A stretch of 48,240 nt of DNA from Caballeronia glebae (GTDB lineage: Bacteria > Pseudomonadota > Gammaproteobacteria > Burkholderiales > Burkholderiaceae). A program made the position numbers and the translations under genes. The notes under the pieces are model-generated. The model saw nothing but the letters and a program-made list of their open reading frames with translations. It was not told the DNA's origin and made no database searches. This document shows, in pieces, positions 24,751 through 32,979 of the stretch. Location: the NCBI RefSeq assembly GCF_001545035.1, contig NZ_FCOJ02000057.1:1-48240 (forward strand), in the 5' to 3' direction. Position 1 is the first letter of the stretch, and each line of letters begins with the position of its first letter.

Positions 24751-25746
24751 TCAGTATTTGACGTAGACATCGGTGAGCAGATCGGCGGCGCTCGGCAAAG
24801 GCGCGTCCTTCGCTTCCTGCACGGCGCGGTCGATCAGCGCGGCGACCTCGCGGTCGATCGCATCGAGTTCTCCCGGGGAGATCACATCGGCCTGCGTGAC
24901 GGCGGCCGCGAACTTCTTCAGGCAATCCTTGTTCGAGCGGATATCGTCGATTTCGCCGGGCGCGCGGTAGGTCTGCGCGTCGCCTTCGAAATGGCCGTAG
25001 AAGCGGATCATCTTGCATTCGAGCAGCGCCGGCCCGCCGCCTTCGCGCGCGCGCCTGATGACTTCGCCCGCCGCTTCGTACACCGCGAAGAAATCGGTGC
25101 CGTCCACCGTCACGCCCGGAATGCCGAAGCCCGCCGCGCGATCCACGTAGCTATCGACCGCCGTGCCGTAATCGCGCGCGGTCGATTCGGCGTAGCCGTT
25201 GTTCTCGATCACGAAAATCACCGGCAAATTCCACACGGCGGCGAGGTTCAGGCTTTCGAGGAAAGTGCCCTGATTCGACGCGCCGTCGCCCGCGAACGTG
25301 ATGCCCACTTCGCCCTTGCCGCGAAACTTCGCCGCGAGCGCCGCGCCGCAGATGAGCGGCGCACCCGCGCCGAGAATGCCGTTCGCGCCCATCATTCCTT
25401 TCGAGAGATCGGCAATATGCATCGAGCCGCCCTTGCCGTTGCACGAGCCGCCTTTCTTGCCGTAGATCTCCTTCATCATCTCGATCGGATCGACGCCCTT
25501 CGCGATGCAGTGGCCATGTCCACGGTGCGTGCTCGCAATGCGGTCGCCATCGTTCAGATGACTCATGATGCCGACGCCCGCCGCTTCCTCGCCCGCGTAC
25601 AAATGCACGAAACCGGGAATGTCGCCGCGTCCGAAATCGACGTGCAGGCGCTCTTCGAAATCGCGGATCGTGCGCATCTTGCGATACACGGTCAACAGTT
25701 CGTCCTTGGAGAGCGGCAAGCCGCCCGCATGTTGCGTCGCTGTCAT
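24751..25746 (-). CDS. acoA: Acetoin dehydrogenase E1 alpha subunit, ThDP-dependent
   Basis: A 331-residue E1 alpha subunit. The thiamine diphosphate motif runs from GDG (153-155) to NN (182-183) with the classic spacing. HRGHGHCIAKG and GKGGSMHI are conserved active-site segments. It decarboxylates or cleaves acetoin with AcoB and passes the acyl group to AcoC. The ribosome site AGGAGACAG sits 3 bases before ATG 25746 and is complementary over nine bases to the predicted RNA at 12163. Confidence 0.96.
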   Translation of the reverse strand: MTATQHAGGLPLSKDELLTVYRKMRTIRDFEERLHVDFGRGDIPGFVHLYAGEEAAGVGIMSHLNDGDRIASTHRGHGHCIAKGVDPIEMMKEIYGKKGGSCNGKGGSMHIADLSKGMMGANGILGAGAPLICGAALAAKFRGKGEVGITFAGDGASNQGTFLESLNLAAVWNLPVIFVIENNGYAESTARDYGTAVDSYVDRAAGFGIPGVTVDGTDFFAVYEAAGEVIRRAREGGGPALLECKMIRFYGHFEGDAQTYRAPGEIDDIRSNKDCLKKFAAAVTQADVISPGELDAIDREVAALIDRAVQEAKDAPLPSAADLLTDVYVKY

Positions 25747-25779
25747 CTCTGTCTCCTTTGGTGTCTTCGGTGGGTGGGT

Positions 25780-26835
25780 CTAGCGGGTGTTGCTGCTGGA
25801 CTGACGCATCAGTCCGGATGCCGCCGCGTAGCGCATGCACGCGGCGACATCGATGCTGCGAAAGGCGTTTTCCCTGAGCGTCACGGTGACGTCGTCGCCG
25901 GGGCCGAAGGCGAGTTCGCGTTCGCCGTCGAGCGCCACGATGCCGCTCGTCTGCTTGACGCGATGCGGCACGCCGTCGGCGAGGCGCGTCCAGTTCGCGA
26001 TCGGCACGGCTTCGACGAGGCCGGGCGCGATCGGCGCGTGCAGTTCGAATTCGCACTCGCCCTGCTTGCCGAGTTCGATCGCGAGTCCGCCCTTGTCATG
26101 CCGTCCGAGCGGTTCCAATAAACCGGCGATGGCCGACATGCCGATCGCCTGCGGATCGGCGTAGGAGACGTAGACGGCGGCGAGCGTGTCGATCTTCCAC
26201 AACGCCCGCGCGCCGATGAAACGCTCGTGCGAGATCACGGCATCGACGAGCGCGATGTCGCGGCGCACGCCGCCCTTCGCATCGCGGATCTCGATATCGA
26301 GCAGCTTGTTCGACGCGAGCGCTTCGCCCGGCGGAACGCGGCCCGTTGCGTACAGTCCCGTCGCGAGTCCCGAGATGGTCGGCTCGCGCATTTCCGGATA
26401 CGCGTTGTTGGTGCCCGTCGAGAGCCCCGCGATCGGCACTTGCCCGCACTCGCGCACGACCGCGCGATGCGTGCCGTCGCCACCGAGCACGATGAGCGCA
26501 TCGACGCCGGCGTCAAGCATCATGCGTGCCGCGCGAAAGGTGTCGTCGACGCGCGCGGTCACGGGCATATCGAGAAAATCGACGTGGGCGAGCGCGGCGT
26601 CCGGGCCTTGCTTGCGCGAAAGATGGCGCTGAAGCATGACCTTTAGGCCTTCGCGATCGGGCATCATCAGCACGCGCGAAGCGCCGCACGACGCGAGCGA
26701 AGAAAGCAGGCGCAACACGATGTTCACGCGATCCGCGAGTTGCAGGCTGTTCGCATTCGCGATGACGCGGCGGATGTCGCGCGCCGAAACAGGATTGGCG
26801 ATGATGCCGACGAGCGGCGCCGCGCGCTCACGCAT
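25780..26835 (-). CDS. acoX: AcoX, ATP-NAD kinase-like acetoin catabolism protein
   Basis: A 351-residue protein of the NAD kinase/diacylglycerol kinase-like superfamily. The opening VGIIANPVSARDIRRV and the GGDGT motif (118-122) are diagnostic, followed by STGTNNAYP. AcoX is regularly encoded first in aco operons. Its precise role is not settled; it may phosphorylate an intermediate or cofactor. It is the first gene after the sigma-54 promoter and starts at ATG 26835, with CGGAGACA upstream. Confidence 0.93.
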   Translation of the reverse strand: MRERAAPLVGIIANPVSARDIRRVIANANSLQLADRVNIVLRLLSSLASCGASRVLMMPDREGLKVMLQRHLSRKQGPDAALAHVDFLDMPVTARVDDTFRAARMMLDAGVDALIVLGGDGTHRAVVRECGQVPIAGLSTGTNNAYPEMREPTISGLATGLYATGRVPPGEALASNKLLDIEIRDAKGGVRRDIALVDAVISHERFIGARALWKIDTLAAVYVSYADPQAIGMSAIAGLLEPLGRHDKGGLAIELGKQGECEFELHAPIAPGLVEAVPIANWTRLADGVPHRVKQTSGIVALDGERELAFGPGDDVTVTLRENAFRSIDVAACMRYAAASGLMRQSSSNTR

Positions 26836-26873
26836 GCCAGTGTCTCCGTGCTGTGTTTTGTGCGGCGGATAAA

Positions 26874-26889
26874 GGCAAGCGCCATGCCA
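26874..26889 (-). promoter_or_regulatory. Sigma-54 promoter (-24/-12) of acoXABC
   Basis: Reading leftward, TGGCATG-GCGC-TTGCC matches the sigma-54 consensus TGGCAYG-N4-TTGCW closely, with GG and GC at the required spacing. It lies about 40 bases before acoX, correctly placed for control by the sigma-54 activator AcoR. Confidence 0.9.
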
Positions 26890-26972
26890 ATCGAAGGACG
26901 CGTTTCGAGGCGTAAAAAGCGAGGGATTACCCGCGAAAAACGGGCGCTTCGGCGGGTGTACGGCGCGCCGCC

Positions 26973-26986
26973 GTGACAGGTGTCAC
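26973..26986. promoter_or_regulatory. Candidate AcoR enhancer site
   Basis: The dyad GTGACA-GG-TGTCAC lies about 90 bases upstream of the sigma-54 promoter, where enhancer-binding proteins dock. Related GTGTATCGG/GTATCGGG repeats follow up to 27030 and may be further half-sites. Not proven by comparison with a known AcoR site. Confidence 0.5.
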
Positions 26987-27036
26987 AGCGGCAGGTGTAT
27001 CGGCGGGGGTACAGGCGTATCGGGTGTATCGGGCGT

Positions 27037-29010
27037 TCAGTGGCCGTTCGCGTCGCGCTGATTCGGCGACTTGATGCCATGGCGCGCCATGCGCCGATAC
27101 AACGTCATGCGGCTCACGCCGATCTGCCGCGCGACCGCGCTCAGGTTCCAGCTCGCCGCACGCAGATACTGCATCAGCAGCATGCCTTCGGGCGGCAGTC
27201 GATGCGGATCGAAATTCTCGATGACGACGCGCGGCGGCTCGACCTGCGCGGGCGCGCCGCCGAATCCTTCGGGCAGATCATCGACATCGATCGAACCGTT
27301 CGCGCACACCGCACGCGCATAGCGCAGCACGTTGCAAAGCTCGCGCAGATTGCCCGGCCACGCGTGCCGATGCAGCCGCTCGCGCGCCGCGGCCGAAAGC
27401 GTGAGCGCGCCTTCGAGGAATTTGTCGACGAGCCAGTCGAGATCGCTTCGCTCGCGCAGCGGCGGCAACGTGAAGCGCGCCCCGTTCAGGCGGTAGTAGA
27501 GATCTTCGCGGAAGCGTCCGTCTTGCATGAGCGCGTCGAGCGAATGATGCGTCGCGGAGATCACGCGCACATTGACCGATACGGGCCGCGACGCGCCGAT
27601 CGCGAGCACTTCGCCCTCGGCCAGCACGCGCAGAAGCCGCGATTGCAGTTCGCGCGGCATGTCGCCGATTTCATCGAGAAAGAGCGTGCCGCCGTCCGCT
27701 TCCTGAATCAGCCCGCGCTTGGGCCGCGCGCCCGCGCCCGAAAAGCTGTTGGGCAGATGCCCGAACAATTCGCTCTCGATGAGCGTCTCCGGAATCGCCG
27801 CGCAATTCACCGCGACGAACGGTCCCGCGCGCCGTGCGCTCGCGCGATGCAGCGCCTTCGCGAAGAACTCCTTGCCGCTGCCGGTTTCGCCGTTGACGAG
27901 CAGGTTGATCGGCGAATCGACGAGCTTCGCGGCGCGCTCCAGTTGACGCGTGAGCGCGGCATCGCCGCCGCATAGGGCAGCGAGCGGCGCGGGCACTTCC
28001 ACGCTGCGTGGCGAAGCCGCGTTCGTGGCCGGCGTGACGCACGGCGCGGGCGGCATCACGCTCAAGTAAAGCAGCGCGCCCGACTTCGCGAGCGGCACCG
28101 CGCGCAATTCGCTCGGCCGCGAATACACGAAGCGGCCCAGTTCTTCGATACGCGCGTCGAAGAGCGTGTCGAACGGCACGCCGAGCAACGACGCCGCTGC
28201 TTCTCCCGGCGCGATCGGCCGGCCGATTTCCGCCGCGAGCATCGCATGGGCGCGCCGGTTGTGTCCGACGATGCGTCCGCTCGCATCCAGCGCGATCAGA
28301 TATTCCGGATTGACATCGACGAATTCCGGCGACGTGTTCAGCTTCAGAATCCAGTCCTGCCGATGCGTGCGCAGGAAGTTCGCGTTCTCGATGTGTCCCG
28401 CGTAGATGCGCACGAGTTGCAGCGCGAGGTTCTGGCTGTCGCGCGCTTGCGGCGACACGAGCGCGGAAATGTCGAGGATCGCGCTAAGCGCGCCGCGCGA
28501 ATCGTAGAGCGGCGCGGCGGTGCACGTGAGCGGAATGTGCGTGGCGTCGAAGTGATCGATTTGATGGACGGTGAGCGCTTGCCCCGTAGTGAGCGCCGTG
28601 CCGACCGCGCACGTGCCCGCGCCCGCTTCGCTCCACTCCGCGCCGAGATAAAGCCCCGCGTGGCGCAGCGCGGAATCGGTGTTCGCATCGCCGATGTAAT
28701 CGACCGTCACGCCGAGCGCGTCGGTGAGCAACACGACGTAGCCCATGCCCGCGACCTGCTCGTACAAGGTTTCCAGACCGTGACGCGCGATGCGCGCGAA
28801 ATCGTCGATGCGCTGTTGATGTTCGCGCAGGCGCGTTTGCGGCAGGATGCGCGCCTCTTGCATGCGCGACGGATCGAGCCCGTACTGATGCACGCAACGC
28901 CGCCACGAAGACTGAATGATGCCGTCGTGCGTGCGCGCCGGACCGAGCGCGTCCGCCCGCGTGGTCGCCGCGACGACGGCCTCGATGTGCTCGCGTTGGC
29001 GCATGTCCAT
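27037..29010 (-). CDS. acoR: AcoR-type sigma-54-dependent activator
   Basis: A 657-residue activator. An N-terminal GAF-type sensor region (about 60-210) and a PAS-like region (about 225-320) lead to an AAA+ domain with Walker A GETGSGKE (374-381) and Walker B GGTLFLDE. A Fis-type helix-turn-helix closes the protein (NLSAVARQIGVSRMTLYRRM). The GAFTGA loop that contacts sigma-54 reads NSFSGA (421-426). It should activate acoXABC when acetoin is present. ATG 29010 is chosen for its AGGAGA site; a longer open frame starts at 29112. Confidence 0.93.
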   Translation of the reverse strand: MDMRQREHIEAVVAATTRADALGPARTHDGIIQSSWRRCVHQYGLDPSRMQEARILPQTRLREHQQRIDDFARIARHGLETLYEQVAGMGYVVLLTDALGVTVDYIGDANTDSALRHAGLYLGAEWSEAGAGTCAVGTALTTGQALTVHQIDHFDATHIPLTCTAAPLYDSRGALSAILDISALVSPQARDSQNLALQLVRIYAGHIENANFLRTHRQDWILKLNTSPEFVDVNPEYLIALDASGRIVGHNRRAHAMLAAEIGRPIAPGEAAASLLGVPFDTLFDARIEELGRFVYSRPSELRAVPLAKSGALLYLSVMPPAPCVTPATNAASPRSVEVPAPLAALCGGDAALTRQLERAAKLVDSPINLLVNGETGSGKEFFAKALHRASARRAGPFVAVNCAAIPETLIESELFGHLPNSFSGAGARPKRGLIQEADGGTLFLDEIGDMPRELQSRLLRVLAEGEVLAIGASRPVSVNVRVISATHHSLDALMQDGRFREDLYYRLNGARFTLPPLRERSDLDWLVDKFLEGALTLSAAARERLHRHAWPGNLRELCNVLRYARAVCANGSIDVDDLPEGFGGAPAQVEPPRVVIENFDPHRLPPEGMLLMQYLRAASWNLSAVARQIGVSRMTLYRRMARHGIKSPNQRDANGH

Positions 29011-29189
29011 CGTGCTCTCCTTGGCGTTCCTGTGCCGCCCGCACGCGGATTTCACCGATTCGCACGAGCGTGTCTCAGGCCATATGATGCTCGAATCGGC
29101 AGAACGCGTCATGCGGCGATAGCGCTGCGCCGCAACATAAACGCCTGCTGATACCTCGGCGCATCAGAACGAAAATCAGGAGACGGCGG

Positions 29190-29420
29190 ATGGCGAAGAT
29201 CGCTTACGAAGACTTCGAGCGACAGGTTCTGCAGCATCACCTCATCAAGGGCAATGTGTACGAGAACGGCACGGCGCTCGTCGAACGCGCGAACAGATGG
29301 ATTGCGGAGAATGGCGTCGATGTGCTGAACGTCGAGAGCCTCTCGACGTTCGGCGCCGGCGACGATACCAGCGTGAGCCACTGGTATTCGGGCATTCGCG
29401 TCTGGTATCGGATCGCGTAG
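29190..29420 (+). CDS. Small protein of unknown function (76 aa)
   Basis: A 76-residue frame starting at ATG 29190 behind AGGAGACGG. It has no signal peptide; the sequence opens MAKIAYEDFERQVLQHHLIKGN and ends with HWYSGIRVWYRIA, rich in aromatic residues and looking well folded. No family recognised. It lies between the divergent acoR and a leftward SDR gene, so it is probably monocistronic. Confidence 0.6.
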   Translation: MAKIAYEDFERQVLQHHLIKGNVYENGTALVERANRWIAENGVDVLNVESLSTFGAGDDTSVSHWYSGIRVWYRIA

Positions 29421-29429
29421 AAGGCGCGC

Positions 29430-30197
29430 TCAGCCGCGGCCGACGAACGGCATCTTGGTCGCCATCACGGTGTGGAACAGCACGTTGGCTTCGAGCGGCA
29501 GATTCGCCATGTAGAGCACCGACTGGCCGACGATCTTCACGTCCATCATCGGCTCGACGGCGATCTCGCCGTTCGCTTGCGGCACGCCCTTCGACATGCG
29601 CTCGGACAGCTCGGTGAAGGCATTGCCGACATCGATCTGACCGACCGCGATGTCGTACTTGCGGCCATCGAGCGAGGCGGTTTTCGTGAGGCCTTGCACC
29701 GCGTGCTTCGTCGCCGTGTAGGCCGCCGAATTCGGGCGCGGCGCGCTCGCGGAAATCGAACCGTTGTTGATGATGCGGCCGCCCTTCGGCGTTTGCGCCT
29801 TCATCGTGCGAAACGCCTGCTGCACGCAATAGAACATGCCGTTCAGATTGATATCGACGACGTTCTTCCATTGCTCGGGCGTCCAGTCCTCGAACGGCCC
29901 GGGCGGATTCGACACACCGGCGTTATTGAAGAGCAGATCGACGCGGTTAAAACGCTCGACCGCCGCCTTGAACAGCTTTTCGACCGATTGCGGATCGGCG
30001 ACGTCGGTCGGCACGGCGAGCGCGCGTTGCGCCGCGTTCGACTCGCCGATCACCGCTTCGAGCGGCGCGGGACGCCTGCCCGCGAGCACGACCGACCAGC
30101 CGTCGCCGAGCAGGGCCAGCGCCGCCGCGCGGCCGATTCCGCTGCCCGCTCCGGTAACGATCGCGATTCGTTGAGACTGGTTGGCTGCGTCAGACAT
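29430..30197 (-). CDS. Classical SDR-family NAD(P)-dependent oxidoreductase
   Basis: A 255-residue classical SDR. The cofactor loop is TGAGSGIG (15-22), with NNAG and the catalytic Ser-Tyr-Lys set in NGSISASAP ... YTATK. The Arg at the end of the second strand (GRRP) favours NADP. It sits beside acoR but on the other side from the aco operon. A link to acetoin, butanediol or diacetyl is possible but only by position. Its end is 10 bases from the 76-residue gene. Confidence 0.9.
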   Translation of the reverse strand: MSDAANQSQRIAIVTGAGSGIGRAAALALLGDGWSVVLAGRRPAPLEAVIGESNAAQRALAVPTDVADPQSVEKLFKAAVERFNRVDLLFNNAGVSNPPGPFEDWTPEQWKNVVDINLNGMFYCVQQAFRTMKAQTPKGGRIINNGSISASAPRPNSAAYTATKHAVQGLTKTASLDGRKYDIAVGQIDVGNAFTELSERMSKGVPQANGEIAVEPMMDVKIVGQSVLYMANLPLEANVLFHTVMATKMPFVGRG

Positions 30198-30266
30198 GTC
30201 GGCGTTCTCCTGTTGTTATGCGCGCGACATACGCGCGCTGGGCGGGAGAACATTATCGACGATGAA

Positions 30267-30770
30267 TCAGCGATTACGCGATGCTTCCGTCGTGAGTTGG
30301 CCAGCCGTCGTCGTATTGCCCGCGCTGCTGCCATTGCAGAAGACGGCGGTCATCAGCATCGGCACGATCTGTTTCACGACGGCCGTGCTGCCCGATTCGC
30401 GCACCTTCTCCTCCACCGTTTCCGCTGCGGCGAGCACCACGACGCCATAGGCGGAATCGTTGATCGGCTGGCCGCTGCCGCGCTTGAACATGTCGTCGCC
30501 CTGCTCGTAGCCAAGCACGGCGTAGACGCGAAAGCCATATGCCGTAAGCTCGCTGCCCTTCGCCGGCCTGAACGCGTTGACCGAATTCGCCTCGACGCGC
30601 ATGGGGTGCGCCTCGATGGATTTGTCGGCGACGAGCGGCGCGATAAAGCTGTGCGCACTGGATTTACAGTCGAGCTGGCTTTCGAGAGGTGTCGCGTCGC
30701 AGAAGCTGGGCAGCAGTCCCCCGACCACGGCGGCAAATGCGGTGAGCGTTGCGAGAGGAGCGGTTTTCAT
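30267..30770 (-). CDS. Exported protein of unknown function
   Basis: About 167 residues from ATG 30770, with a signal peptide (MKTAPLATLTAFAAVVGGLLPSFCDA). The mature part is soluble, with two Cys (LDCKSS, AVFCNG) that may form a disulfide, and the motif PMRVEANSVNAFRPA. I do not recognise it. The start is chosen because the signal begins there; a longer frame from 30803 is less likely. The 30804-31147 gap upstream holds only a short dyad (CTACAA / TTGTAG, 30965-30982). Confidence 0.7.
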   Translation of the reverse strand: MKTAPLATLTAFAAVVGGLLPSFCDATPLESQLDCKSSAHSFIAPLVADKSIEAHPMRVEANSVNAFRPAKGSELTAYGFRVYAVLGYEQGDDMFKRGSGQPINDSAYGVVVLAAAETVEEKVRESGSTAVVKQIVPMLMTAVFCNGSSAGNTTTAGQLTTEASRNR

Positions 30771-31147
30771 GGCAGCGTAACCAACGGTTCGTCGGGCCGG
30801 CAACGGATTCCGGGCATCCGTACCGATGCAATAAGCGAGCCAGTGAACAGGCTCGCACGTCGCGTTTGCGCTGCATCATTCCCGCAAGGGCGTGGTTTCT
30901 TCGTTGTTCGTTGACTTCTTGACCTGAGGCGCTACGCGCAATCCTCGTGTTCGTACAGCGATTCCTACAATCGCTTTTGTAGTCGAGGTGAAGATAGATT
31001 CTGCGTTTCGACAGACCGCGTCTGTACGAGATCCCTCAATTTTTTCTCGTCGATGCGTCACCCGGATGACAGCGCGCGCGGTGATGTCTTCAGGCACGAA
31101 TTCCGTGAAATCGTTATATTCGCCCGTTCGACCTCCGAGGACCTTAC

Positions 31148-31852
31148 ATGACCGCGCTTGCCGATTTCCCCATCACCCGCAAATGGCCCGCTCAGCATCC
31201 CGAGCGCATCCAGCTCTATTCGCTGCCGACGCCCAATGGCGTGAAAGTCTCGATCATGCTGGAGGAAACCGGCCTGCCCTATGAGCCGCATCTCGTGCGC
31301 TTCGACAAGAACGATCAGATGTCGGAGGAGTTTATGTCGCTGAATCCGAATAACAAGATTCCGGCGATCATCGATCCGGAAGGCCCGAACGGCGAGCCGA
31401 TGCCGCTATTTGAATCCGGCGCGATTCTCGTCTATCTCGCGGCCAAAAGCGGCCAACTGATGCCCGACGATCTCGCGAAGCGCTACGAAACGCTGCAATG
31501 GCTGATGTTCCAGATGGGCGGAGTCGGACCGATGTTCGGGCAGGTAGGCTTCTTCCACAAGTTCGCCGGCAAGGACTACGAGGACAAGCGCCCGCGTGCG
31601 CGCTATGTCGCGGAGTCGAAGCGGCTGCTCGCCGTGCTCGACAAGCGACTCGACGGACGCGACTGGATCATGGGCGACGAGTACAGCATCGCCGACATTT
31701 CGACGTTTCCGTGGGTGCGCAATCTGATCGGCTTTTACGAGGCGCGCGAGCTGGTCGATTTTCATGAGTTCGAGAACGTCGAGCGCGTGCTCGATGCGTT
31801 CCTGACGCGGCCCGCCGTGAAGCGCGGACTGGAGATTCCGAAGCGCGACTGA
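31148..31852 (+). CDS. Glutathione S-transferase family protein (Nu/YghU-like)
   Basis: A 234-residue GST. The N-terminal domain reads IQLYSLPTPNGVKVSIMLEETGLPYEPHLVRFDKND, whose TPNG active-site region resembles YfcG/YghU disulfide-bond oxidoreductases, followed by FESGAILVYLAAK. The C-terminal domain has YSIADISTFPWVRNL. These enzymes act on organic hydroperoxides or protein-glutathione disulfides. A GAGG site precedes the start. It has no obvious operon partner. Confidence 0.92.
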   Translation: MTALADFPITRKWPAQHPERIQLYSLPTPNGVKVSIMLEETGLPYEPHLVRFDKNDQMSEEFMSLNPNNKIPAIIDPEGPNGEPMPLFESGAILVYLAAKSGQLMPDDLAKRYETLQWLMFQMGGVGPMFGQVGFFHKFAGKDYEDKRPRARYVAESKRLLAVLDKRLDGRDWIMGDEYSIADISTFPWVRNLIGFYEARELVDFHEFENVERVLDAFLTRPAVKRGLEIPKRD

Positions 31853-31978
31853 TCGCATGTCTCGCGCGATGCGCGGGCGTTGGTTTCCTTTCGTTGCTCG
31901 GGCGTGGGCGTTGGTTTGCCGTGCGTGAGCGCGTCTGTTGTTACACAAGGAAGCGTCGGAGCTTGGGAAGCACGACGG

Positions 31979-32232
31979 ATGCGCGCCGCTGCCGATGCAA
32001 TCGCGCGCATGACCGATTCAAGGTCGCGTTCAGATCGTGCAGATTACGAGCGTGATCGAATCCATTTCGTGTCAGCGAATCTGCTCGCGCTGAACGCGGT
32101 GGTCGAAGCGTCGCACGCGGGAGCGCTCGGGCGTGGCTTCGCGGTGGTCGTGGAAGAAGTTCGCGCCCTCGCGCGCCGCTCGTCGGAGCGGCGAAGCAAA
32201 TCTCGCGGTTGACGCGCGAAATGAACGCGTAG
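31979..32232 (+). pseudogene. Decayed methyl-accepting chemotaxis receptor fragment
   Basis: The stretch FVSANLLALNAVVEASHAGALGRGFAVVVEEVRALARRSSER matches the highly conserved signalling hairpin tip of chemoreceptors ([38 protein letters not shown]). It lacks a sensor, membrane helices and the rest of the bundle. At the Arg/Ser-rich end a frame change near 32190 restores AAKQISRLTREMNA, as in real receptors, before a stop. This is therefore a truncated, frameshifted relic. No start or ribosome site is evident. The surrounding 31853-32500 stretch has no other intact gene. Confidence 0.8.
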
Positions 32233-32407
32233 GCGCGCGAGCTCGCCCAGCCCGTCCACGCGTTCCAGCTTTAGCCGCTTTCGTCGCGTCCGGCGCATTT
32301 TTTGCGACCGGTTCAGAATGGAACACGAAGCAACGCGCGAATTTCGTACGCCGGGTGAAATGCGTTACGCATCAATGCGTTGAGCCGGCGATGCTCAGGA
32401 TATCCAC

Positions 32408-32438
32408 ATGCTTGTCCAGGGAAACTGTGGACAAGCAT
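32408..32438. repeat. Inverted repeat with TTGTCCA arms
   Basis: ATGCTTGTCCA (32408-32418) and TGGACAAGCAT (32428-32438) form a perfect 11-bp dyad around a 9-base spacer. TGTGGACAA within the right half and ATATCCACA just before the left arm resemble DnaA boxes. It lies upstream of the exported-protein gene at 32513. Confidence 0.6.
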
Positions 32439-32512
32439 TCGTCCGTTTCCGGCCGCCACGAGTTCGCCCGACGCATTGTTCTTTCGATGCGGATCTGACG
32501 ATGGTGACGCCA

Positions 32513-32887
32513 ATGAATACCCTCTCCTGCTCTGTTTCTTCTCGCGCCTTTCCTCTTCGCTGCCCACGCGTGCGACGACTCCCCGCCGTCGCGGCGATCA
32601 GCATGATCTGCGTCGCGGCGCACGCGCAGACCCAATGTCCCGGCTACGTCGAAACCGAGGCCGGAAGCGCGTTCGATATCGCGTCGATAATCCGCGACGC
32701 CGGTTCGCCGCGATCCGCGCTCGACAAACTGCGCAGCGCGGTGGCAAAAGTCAACGCGGGCGGCGGATGCTCGATCTTCCGCGACCGGCTCGCCTGCGAG
32801 GAAACGCTCACGCTCGCGAACAAGGCCATCGTCGCGCTGCAGACGTGTTCGTCGCCAGGCACGCCTCGAAGCACGACCCACGGCTAA
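32513..32887 (+). CDS. Small secreted protein of unknown function
   Basis: About 124 residues. A long basic N-region and hydrophobic core (RRLPAVAAISMICVAAHA) form a signal peptide that is probably cut after AHA. The mature part (QTQCPGYVETEAGSAFDIASII...) has four Cys (QCPG, GGCSIF, ACEET, QTCSS), which suggests disulfides in the periplasm. The start is uncertain: ATG 32513 or 32501. I do not recognise the family. Confidence 0.65.
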   Translation: MNTLSCSVSSRAFPLRCPRVRRLPAVAAISMICVAAHAQTQCPGYVETEAGSAFDIASIIRDAGSPRSALDKLRSAVAKVNAGGGCSIFRDRLACEETLTLANKAIVALQTCSSPGTPRSTTHG

Positions 32888-32906
32888 TACCGTCGCACAA
32901 ATGAAA

Positions 32907-32940
32907 AAGCGCGTGCCGCCAGAAACGGCGGTACGCGCTT
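32907..32940. terminator. Bidirectional terminator between the secreted protein gene and rpoD
   Basis: AAGCGCGTGCCGCC (32907-32920) pairs with GGCGGTACGCGCTT (32927-32940) over 14 positions with one G-T, around a 6-base loop. The A-run before the left arm serves leftward transcripts; the few T after the right arm serve rightward transcripts. It lies between convergent gene ends. Confidence 0.75.
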
Positions 32941-32979
32941 TCGAGTTCGCCCGAACGCGAGTTCAGGCGGCCCGGAGGA

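Noticed and set aside
30876..31097. A 73-residue minus-strand frame in the 30.8-31.1 kb gap
   Set aside because: Basic, low-complexity, no ribosome site and no signal or motif; not enough to call a gene.
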